From: Tricholoma matsutake
Taxonomy: Eukaryota > Basidiomycota > Agaricomycetes > Agaricales > Tricholomataceae
Direction of reading: 5' to 3'
Assembly: GCA_026075535.2 (NCBI GenBank)
Contig: AP026541.1
Span: 1,984,001 to 2,048,000 of the forward strand
Length of the DNA: 64,000 nucleotides
Positions 57,001 to 64,000 of the stretch are shown here, one piece after another; position 1 is the first letter of the stretch, and each line of letters opens with the position of its first letter. The translations under genes and the position numbers were made by a program. Below the pieces are notes generated by a model. That model made no database searches. It worked only from the letters and a program-made list of their open reading frames with translations, and was not told where the DNA came from.

Positions 57001-59061
57001 GCTTAAGGAGATGGTCATTTCCGCTCCGATCCTTACCTTTGCTGATGATTCGCGTCCTTTTCGTGTAGAAGCTGACAGTTCTGACTTTGTGATGGGCGCC
57101 ATGTTGTCTCAGCAGTCTCCGGAGGACCAGAAGTGGCATCCTGTTGCATTCTACTCCAAAAGCCTTAGTGCTGTAGAGAGAAACTACGAGATCCATGACA
57201 AGGAGATGTTGGCGATAATGCGTGCGCTTGAGGAGTGGCGACACTTCCTCGAGGGTGCCCAACACAAGGTGGAAATTTGGACAGATCACAAGAACCTTGA
57301 GTACTTCATGATGGCCAAGAAATTGAACCGTCGTCAAGCTTGTTGGTCCCTGTATCTATCTAGATTTGACTTCTCCTTACACCACCGTCCGGGTCGCAGC
57401 ATGGGGAAGACCAATGCCCTATCCCGAGTGCAGGCCATGGGGATGGCAGCGGTGACAACCAAAACATTGTGCTGTTGCAGCCAGACCTGTTCACCATTTG
57501 GGCACTGGAAGGCATCGCACCCCAGGGCGAGGAGCGGGACATCCTACGTGACATTTGTCGCGCAAACCATAGCAGTTTACATGAGGATGTTGTTGCCCGA
57601 GCTGTTAAAGAGCTGAGGAAGGGATCGACCCTTTCCTTACATGTGGCAGAGTGGGCTGAAAAGGAGGACTTGTTGTATTTCAGGGATCACATCTATGTTC
57701 CCAATGACCCAGACCTTCACCAGCGCATCATATCCCAACACCATGACTCACAGATTGCTGGCCACCCTGGATGCTGGAAGACCTTGGAGCTCACCTCACG
57801 GAACTATTGGTGGCCACAAATGTCACGGCTCATTGGTCAGTATTGTCGCACTTGTGACCTTTGCTTACGCACCAAGGTTCCTCGTCGCAAGCCTATTGGT
57901 GAGCTACACCCTCTTCCTGTTCCAGAGAGTCGTTGGGATGTCGTCAGTGTCGACTTTGTGGTGGAATTGCCAGAGTCAAACAGGTTTGATGCGGTGATGT
58001 GCACAGTTGACTCAGTGGGAAAATGTGCTCACTTCATTCCCACTCACACCACTGTCAGTGCCCTAGGTGCCGCTCGACTCTACCTCCACCACGTGTGGAA
58101 ATTACATGGACTTCCTGGTGCCTTCCTCTCAGATCGTGGCCCTCAGTTCATGGCAGAGTTCACTCGTGAGCTGTACCGACTCCTGGGGATCAAACTCCTC
58201 GCTTCAACTGCTTATCACCCACAAACTGATGGCCAGATGGAGCGAGTCAACCAGGAACTGGAGCAGTACATCCGCCTCTTTGTCAATGAACGCCAGGATG
58301 ATTGGGATGATCTCCTTCCTTTGGCTGAGTTCAGATACAACAACCATGTCCATGCTTCCACTCAACAGACCCCTTTCCTCTTAGACACTGGACAACATCC
58401 ACGTATGGGATTTGAACCTCGCCAAACTCCCTCACACATCGAGACGGTGAATGAGTTCACAGAACGCATGAGGGATAGCTTGGAGGAGGCAAGGGCAGCC
58501 TTAGCAAAGGCGAAGGACGACATGGCGTGATTTTACAACCAACGCCACTCCCCAACCCCTCAGTACAAGGTTGGTGATTGAGTTTATCTTGACTCCAGTG
58601 ACATCTCCACTACACGTCCATCCAAGAAACTCGCTCATCGCTTCTTGGGACCTTTCCCCATTGTCAAGTGCATTGGAACGCATGCCTATCGTCTATGCCT
58701 CCCAGCCTCCATGTCCAGACTCCATCCCATCTTCCATGTCGTCAAATTGCTTCCAGCTCCCCCAGATCCGTTCCCGGGATGCCATTCACACCCACCACCA
58801 CCACCTACAGTGATCGAGGGAGAACCCCAATATGAAGTCGAGTCAATCTTGGACAGCCATTTGCGTCAAGGAAAACTCCAGTATTTGGTACATTGGAAGG
58901 GTTATGGGTATGAGGAGAACTCATGGGTTGAAGAGTCTGACGTAAATGCCCCTCAGTTAATCAAGGAATTCCACCGACGGCACACTGCTGCACCACGTCG
59001 CATTCAAGTCACGGACTTTGGTTGTATGCGATTTCGAATGCATCGGGGCGATGCATCTTAG
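54050..59061 (+). pseudogene. Gypsy-2 gag-pol with chromodomain, inactivated
   Basis: Gag starts at 54050 and contains a knuckle CYCCGEPGHRAGACP near 54965. Retropepsin DSGVTG lies near 55465 (Ala of DSGA replaced by Val). RT covers about 56270-56790 with YLDDIFIF near 56630, RNase H 57060-57420. The integrase zinc-binding region is 57730-57870 and the core has VDFVVE (57950), LSDRGPQF (58125) and NQELEQY. The chromodomain is at 58835-58990. Stops at 54542, 54662, 54777, 54848, 58528 and 58579 are all TGA where gypsy-1 retains CGA or CGG-context arginine. A 5-nt deletion near 55730 and a 1-nt deletion near 57427 shift the frame. Confidence 0.92.
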
Positions 59062-59072
59062 AGAGGGGGTGA
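59060..59072 (+). promoter_or_regulatory. Gypsy-2 polypurine tract
   Basis: AGAGAGGGGGTGA directly precedes the 3' LTR, the expected place for plus-strand priming. The inverse lies at 12288-12300 in gypsy-1. Confidence 0.75.
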
Positions 59073-59498
59073 TGTAAGGGGACTAGGGGGGTGCCCTGTG
59101 TGTTTTTCCTATTTTTTATGTTCGTCCTATATTTTTCCCCACCTCATTTCCTTCTATTCTTCATTTTCTATGATTTTTCCGGATTTTATTACTAATTTTC
59201 CCTTGCTATCATGTTTGTACATGTTGACACTTTTATATTTAGAGGCGGAGTACCCCTTCTGACACATACCCCTTGGTATGATGTCATTCGGTGGCCTTGA
59301 TCCGCCTATCTCTGCCTTTTTCTATTTTTAGGTTATATTTGATTTTTGTCGTCTTCACATATACTGGGCATCAGCAAGGGGATCCTTAGAGTTTTCTCTT
59401 TGGATTTCCCTTTGCTAGGTGTGTCCCCAATGCCTGTATTATGTAGCATAATTTTAACTTTGGATTTCCCTTTGCTAGAGGCTTAGGTTGCCCTTATA
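59073..59498 (+). repeat. Gypsy-2 3' LTR
   Basis: The 426-bp LTR has a ~60-bp segment near 59406-59465 bounded by TTTGGATTTCCCTTTGCTAG repeats. The other full-length LTRs here lack it, but the solo LTR at 40172-40595 has a version, so presence is probably ancestral and deletion recurrent. Confidence 0.9.
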
Positions 59499-59639
59499 GG
59501 TACCCGGATTTTGGTCAGGTGAGTAATCATCTGACTTTGTTGAATACTCACGACATGTCTAATTCTAAACTATATGACAAGAATACTCACGACATGTCTA
59601 ATTCTAAACTATACGATGATCCAACCACCACCATAGCAT

Positions 59640-59739
59640 GGCCCAAACAACATGAATCGTTGTTTGGGCCTATAGTAAGTTTTTTAGTGTTTCATTTCTT
59701 GTTTTTTCAAACTAATTGATTATGTTTCTTCTTTTTCAG
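59640..59739 (+). other. Hairpin plus intron-like cassette 4
   Basis: A perfect 11-bp hairpin GGCCCAAACAA/TTGTTTGGGCC (59640-59670) is followed after four bases by GTAAGT (59675). A 65-nt T-rich tract with ACTAATTGAT ends TTTTTCAG at 59739. Confidence 0.6.
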
Positions 59740-59808
59740 GTTCTAAACTACTGATAATGATGGATGACAACAGCTAATGACACACACCCAACAGTGCCAC
59801 GTCACCCA

Positions 59809-59909
59809 GGCCCAAATGATGTGATTGCATCATTTGGGCCCATGGTAAGTTTTTTTTTTGTTCATTTCTTTTTTTGTAAACTAACTATTTTGTTTCTTTC
59901 ATCTCCTAG
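59809..59909 (+). other. Hairpin plus intron-like cassette 5
   Basis: A perfect 13-bp hairpin GGCCCAAATGATG/CATCATTTGGGCC (59809-59840) is followed after four bases by GTAAGT (59845). A 65-nt tract with AACTAAC ends CTCCTAG at 59909. Length and layout equal those of cassette 4 directly upstream. Confidence 0.6.
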
Positions 59910-60119
59910 GCTGGAATTCCCTCAGAACAAGGAGTTCACATGGAATGACCCCATGCCAATGCCGCCATGTCACGATGGCACACCACCTGCCCCAGCCTCA
60001 TGAGCAACTGCTCATGGGGTGGATAGTGGGTGGAATGACGATGATGACCAGGAGGAGGACCTGAGGACCCCACTGCCACCATGAGCAACTGCTCATGGGG
60101 TGGAAACGGGGATCAATGA

Positions 60120-60340
60120 CTACAGGCACCACCCCCCTCCCTCACTCCAAATGTGAGAGGGGGGTTTTTTTGTTTTGTTTTCATTGACTATAGGCACCAC
60201 CACCCCCTCCCTCACTCAAAATGTGGAGGGGGTTTTTCTATATTAATTTAATGTAATTTATTTATTAGAATAGGTCCACCACCCCCTCCCTCACTCCAAA
60301 TGCAAGTGAGGGGGTTTCTATTAACTTAGTTTAGTATAAT
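60120..60340. repeat. Three C/G-rich hairpin repeats
   Basis: CCCCCTCCCTCACTCCAAAT followed by its near-inverse GTGAGAGGGGGG occurs at about 60127, 60198 and 60280. Similar hairpins lie at about 23634, 23690, 24205, 24265, 32200, 32265, 32543 and 32598, always inside hAT-like elements. Confidence 0.65.
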
Positions 60341-61090
60341 AAATTATTAAAATAGGTATTATTCTCAAAACCTGCATATAACAATGGGTAACCCATGGAA
60401 ACCCATGGTAAGACCGTACCCATACCTGTGCAGGTATGGTGTTCACGGGTATGGGTAAGGGTATGAGGACATATACCCAAGGGTTACCCATGCCGTGCCC
60501 TACCTCTGGCAGATAACTAGCGGGGCAGAAATCAAACTGCCTCCGGCGCCTCCTTTGACGGCGATGAACGCTACTCTTGTAGCGGATGCTACTGCCAAAC
60601 TCCAGACCTGGAGCAACAAAAATGACCAGGCCATTGGTAGCCTAGTGCTCTGCCTGGCCCCCTCCATTTGGCAGTGTGCCAACACCAAGGACACTGCTGA
60701 GGAGGTGTGGGACCTCATTTGCACCAATTATGGTGTCGATGGCCCCTCCCAAGTCTTTGTGGACTTCAGGTCCGCAATAGTGATCAAAATCCCGGCTGTG
60801 AATCCTGCACCAGAGATTGCTAAGATGGCTGACAAGTTTGAGTGCCTCACAGCTGCCAACATTGCCATCCCCGAACTAGTACAGGTGATGATCCTACTTG
60901 CTGCAATGCCATGCGAGTATGATTCATTATCTGCCACAGTCCTTAACACGACTGCTACTAGTGCCTTGACATTTAAACATGTCAAGGACTCCATTGTCGC
61001 TGAAGCCTCTAGGCACATGGCAGTTGGAAAGCCCACTGGCCTGCCTCAGGCCAATAAGCCTTTGGCTGTCAAGCGCAAAGGGGGAAACCC

Positions 61091-63488
61091 CGGAATATCC
61101 TCATTGGTTGAGCCAAACCCATCTATGCTCCTAACATCACCAATACTGCTGCCAGTTCCACTAGCCTTGCATGTTTCCATGCACAAGGAAATATTCTCAA
61201 AGCTAGAGGCATATGTTTCACCTGCTGGCAGCACATTGGCATCTGACTCATCCATGAGACACGCAAAGTTGAAATCAATCAAAAGCCCAACTGCATTGGA
61301 CATAGCATCAGGGCGAGAAATTAGAAGGTTGTTGATACTGATGTCATGGTGCAGAATCTGAAGTTTTTCAAAAAGATATTTATGAACTGTAGATTTGCTG
61401 TAAACTTCATTGCAGGCACAGAGTAGATGGACCACTTACCCCACATAAGAGATATCATTACAGAAATTAATTCTTTCTTTGACTTGAACGATGTCAGTGA
61501 TTCTCCAATAAGGTAGAAGACATCCATAACCCACCAACATCACGTGGACAGTGTGACAACTGCCAAATTGGTAAATTTCGCACCAAAATGGGAAAAATGC
61601 TCCTCAGAACTTCACATATGCAGTTTATACAAGATATAGGCAATAGGAATTGGTCTAAATATGTACTAGAATGTTCCCAGAAGGTCAATTTTATGTAAAA
61701 TGATGTACCCAAATTGGAATTCAAAAGTCTATAGATAACATGTCATATTTGGCAATTCCGGCTGCACGACACCTCCTGCATGCACTGGCCACATGGGGAC
61801 AAAGCGCAAAGGCAGCTTAGCACAGCTATCAAATTTCACACATTATAGTACATATTTTAGATGATTGTCGTAGGTGTATTTACAGTTGATCAATCAGTAC
61901 ACAGTTATAATCATTTATTGTTGAATTCCTCACTCAATACTTATTCCTACATGATGCGGTTTGGAATACAAGGCCTCTACATGTATCCAAAGGGTTCATA
62001 TTGAACAAAACTGGAAGAATCTTGTCTCAACATGTTCTAGAGCTGTTTTGAAGAATTTTCGCCTTTTTTGGCATGTTACCATCACAAAAGTAATGACACG
62101 TGGTGTTGGTGGGTTATGGATGTCTTCTACCTTAGGTGTGCAAACATGGCGATGATGGACATGTTGAGAAAATGGCCATCCATGCAAATCTTTGCAGTAA
62201 TTCTCAGTGCAGTCTCTTTGGCCATTGATCTGGACATCCTCGCCACAGAACAACGATGGCACAGACCCTTTGATGGCATCATGTCCCTGCATAAGCTCCA
62301 AAATGGTGAGTTCAGACTGCGCAAGACATGCCTGAATCCAAGAATCTTTTGAGTGTCAAGAATGTGTTGCCATGGCTCACAACCCAGACTTTAGTCACAC
62401 GACCAACAAGAGAGTCAAGATTGTAGATCATCTTGTGGACCCGGAAGGACTTTCTGGAGACTCTGATCTGTGTCACTCTCCCATAACGATTTATGTCTAC
62501 ATTCGGATCAACCCCAATGTCAGAAGCCTCTCCAAACATGAAAAATGCCATAATTCGAAAAAACATCTTTGCGTGCACCTTCCCACTACTATGCAGAGGG
62601 ATATCAAGGAGTTGAGCTTGTCCATCATGATCAGTGAGAGTGAGAGAGAGCATTGCCGCCCGTGAAGGCCAGAGCAAGAATGAAATGACAATTGGCTTGG
62701 CACACAAACATCACATATGATTTTGCATTTATAGTGTCAATTATGGTCTTGGACCTTGCCATCATTGTTGAGGTCGATTCACAGATTGCGTGGATAAAGC
62801 ACCAATCAGAATGGGTTGCTGGCTCATTCTGAAGACAAGTTAGATAGGCTTTATCAATGAGGATGAGATCAGGTTTCCTAATGATGGAGCTCCCAACTGG
62901 TGCAGTGTTGCAGCTATGGTATGACCAGACCCGACTGCTGGTGGTCAAGGCTGCACATTCCATGGCGAGAGTAACATGATTTAACCAATCAGCCACCATG
63001 ACCTCTGAATAATCCTTCATCAGGTGAAGCCACATTCTTTCAGCATCCCAGATTGGTTTCTGCTCGATGTCTTGGACTGAAAAAGATTGTCCCATTCTTT
63101 CGAAGGTGTCATCAAGTGGGAAGGGAAGTTGATCATCAGGAAAGAGGATATCAAGGAACACAGATGATGTGGTGATAGTATGGCCAGTAAGGTCTTTTCA
63201 AAGAGCTGAATCGAGCACTGGACCAAGGAAAGCTTCCCCAGGTAAAAGTGATGAATATAGATGAGAAACAATGGTGGTTACTGAAGAAGCCAAGGCAGCA
63301 GCAGGACATAGGGCACATTTGCCTTTTGTCAGGACTGCCTGTGTGTGTTCAAGAGTGTAATCTCGACCATGAAGAGCAGTGGCAAGGTATGAGTCAATGG
63401 CTGCATCAGGGCTGTGATGTGGATGGAACTCGGAGGGATCTTCAGAGTCAACCTCATAATTATGGAGTTTCGGTAACTGTGAAGTCAT
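61091..63488 (-). pseudogene. FunK1-type protein kinase, decayed
   Basis: The minus strand from 63488 (MTSQLPKLHNYEVD) carries the N-terminal FunK1 region (KPDLILIDK near 62855; GKVHAKMFFRI and MFGEASDIG near 62560), the N-lobe (VGRVTKVW), LHGWPF, FKSKKELIS, the catalytic loop (ILHHDISINNLL near 61350, HHD where HRD is usual) and LLIDFNFACL near 61280 in place of DFG. A 53-nt GT-AG intron lies at 61387-61439. Damage: a stop at about 63199, a slippage in a GA-rich run near 62640, an extra A in an A-run near 62348, a MITE at 61511-62132 and loss of the C-terminus where copia-3 begins. FunK1 kinases are expanded in Agaricomycetes; the substrate is unknown. Confidence 0.82.
61511..62132. mobile_element. 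TA-flanked MITE in the FunK1 pseudogene
   Basis: Ends are inverse copies of AGGTAGAAGACATCCATAAC extending to about 36 bp, flanked by TA at 61509-61510 and 62133-62134. Removing the element with one TA rejoins FunK1 exactly in frame (VCTP to IGES). TA duplication and TIRs fit a Tc1/mariner-type MITE. There is no ORF of note inside. Confidence 0.85.
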
Positions 63489-63846
63489 GGAGGGACAGGA
63501 AACTTGATGGAGAATGCTAAAACAAGAGTGGTCAAGGAAGGTAGAGAGAGAGAAGATGCCATCCATCACCTTTATATAAGTACAAATATGCAAAAAGAAG
63601 ATGTAAAGTGAGGGAAAATCGATGAATCAGTGGATTGTGAACCAATATTGATGGTTGTTTGAGAGGGTGACACTAGTATTATGAAGATTATGAAAACACA
63701 ATGTGGAGGAAAGGTGTGTATGATGTGTAGTATGTAAGCCACTAATAATACAATTAATACAACTGTACAGTTCTGAGTTATTTGACTTGTTATTGAATAT
63801 TGAATATTGAATTCTATTCCTCATCTACGGCAACTTCTACAACTCC
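63489..63846. other. Upstream flank of the FunK1 remnant
   Basis: AT-rich DNA with a TATATAAG stretch near 63572 (TTATAT on the kinase strand). A short TGAATATTGAATATTGAAT direct repeat lies near 63793. No gene is seen. Confidence 0.35.
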
Positions 63847-63999
63847 TCAAAGACAAGCTACATCATGTCCAGGTTTTTCAACTACAAAATAGCGCTCAAG
63901 AGTTTCCCCAGGAAATGGATCATGAGGAACCATTGCAACCACACTCTTGATCAACTTAGCATCAATTACCCAGAGATTGCTATGCATGTCACCTGCATA
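63847..63999 (-). CDS. 3' end of an unidentified ORF (runs off the window)
   Basis: An open frame of 51 codons enters from the right edge and stops at 63847. It reads DMHSNLWVIDAKLIKSVVAM and FVVEKPGHDVACL. The composition is protein-like and the frame open throughout. The tail reminds me of C-termini in large Agaricomycete transposon-associated proteins, but this is not secure. Confidence 0.4.
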   Translation of the reverse strand, partial: YAGDMHSNLWVIDAKLIKSVVAMVPHDPFPGETLERYFVVEKPGHDVACL

Positions 64000-64000
64000 T

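Larger units (their letters stand above)
53518..59498 (+). mobile_element. Gypsy-2: chromodomain Ty3/gypsy retrotransposon (TSD GGTAC)
   Basis: The 5' LTR is 53518-53883 (366 bp) and the 3' LTR 59073-59498 (426 bp). GGTAC is duplicated at 53513-53517 and 59499-59503. The length difference is a ~60-bp segment between direct copies of TTCCCTTTGCTAG, present in the 3' LTR only. Internal coding is complete in order but broken by stops. Confidence 0.93.
53386..60502. mobile_element. hAT-like element carrying gypsy-2 (TSD CCTCTGGC)
   Basis: Terminal repeats are TAGGGCATGGCACGGGTA and the inverse of TAGGGCACGGCATGGGTA. CCTCTGGC is perfectly duplicated at 53378-53385 and 60503-60510. Without gypsy-2 it is about 1.13 kb. 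GGGTATGGG words cluster at both ends. The interior has two hairpin/intron-like cassettes, two ATGAGCAACTGCTCAT palindromes (60000, 60081) and three C/G-rich hairpins (60127, 60198, 60280). It has no transposase. Confidence 0.92.
53283..61091 (+). pseudogene. Copia-3 gag fragment, split by a hAT-like element
   Basis: Gag begins at 53283 with a start nearly identical to copia-1 (MSSTLEKLVQTFDGSNYIQW), runs to codon 34 and resumes at 60511 after the insertion at 53386-60502, continuing to about 61091 (DSLSATVLNTTATSALTFKH). Removing the insert and one CCTCTGGC copy restores the frame. The rest of pol and the 3' LTR are absent: at about 61091 the sequence switches to a FunK1 kinase remnant. So the element is a 5' fragment truncated by deletion or aborted integration. 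Confidence 0.88.

Overview
The window looks like a transposon-dense piece of a basidiomycete genome, most likely an Agaricomycete. The basis is: two spliced genes with 50-95 nt GT-AG introns; a FunK1-type kinase; a Crinkler-type (CRN) N-terminal domain; Ty1/copia and chromodomain Ty3/gypsy retrotransposons; and a DDE transposase of a type I know from Agaricomycetes. No rRNA, tRNA gene, CRISPR array or bacterial-style operon was seen.

Layout. 1-11.9 kb: degenerate repeat DNA holding a solo LTR (1505-2187, TSD CCAGG), a hAT-like MITE (3199-3924) and a complete young copia element with identical LTRs and a 1632-codon ORF (4228-9983). 11.9-24.5 kb: one non-autonomous hAT-like element whose left terminal repeat was hit by a chromodomain gypsy (11922-17855) and whose body was hit by a second copia (17896-23450). 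24.5-41 kb: a graveyard holding a copia leader and LTR remnant, two decayed gypsy elements (27.3-37.0 kb forward, 41.0-37.4 kb reverse), hAT-like elements at 29899-31242 and 32008-33380, a decayed DDE transposase gene (35.2-31.3 kb) and an interrupted solo LTR (38226-40595). 41.3-51.9 kb: the host gene island, with a seven-exon CM1 (centrosomin/Mto1/Pcp1-like) coiled-coil gene, a CRN-like pseudogene and a 13-exon DHA1-type MFS transporter. 52.3-60.5 kb: a foldback element, then a truncated copia whose gag is split by a hAT-like element that in turn contains a second chromodomain gypsy. 61.1-63.5 kb: a FunK1 pseudogene split by a TA-flanked MITE. The window ends in part of an unassigned ORF.

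The order of insertions can be read from target-site duplications: 5 bp for LTR elements, 8 bp for the hAT-like elements, TA for the MITE. In three cases, removing the insert and one TSD copy rejoins an interrupted gene in frame.

The most unusual signals are: (1) six tandem hairpins with varied stems but a nearly constant AAGCC loop in the leader part of the solo LTR at 1.9-2.1 kb; (2) five dispersed cassettes in which a GGCCCA..TGGGCC hairpin directly precedes a short intron-like tract; (3) hAT-like families each carrying its own iterated short word, with no hAT transposase in the window; (4) premature stops in the gypsy copies that are nearly all CGA to TGA, as expected from CpG deamination. 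Names are from motif recognition by eye; no database search was run.
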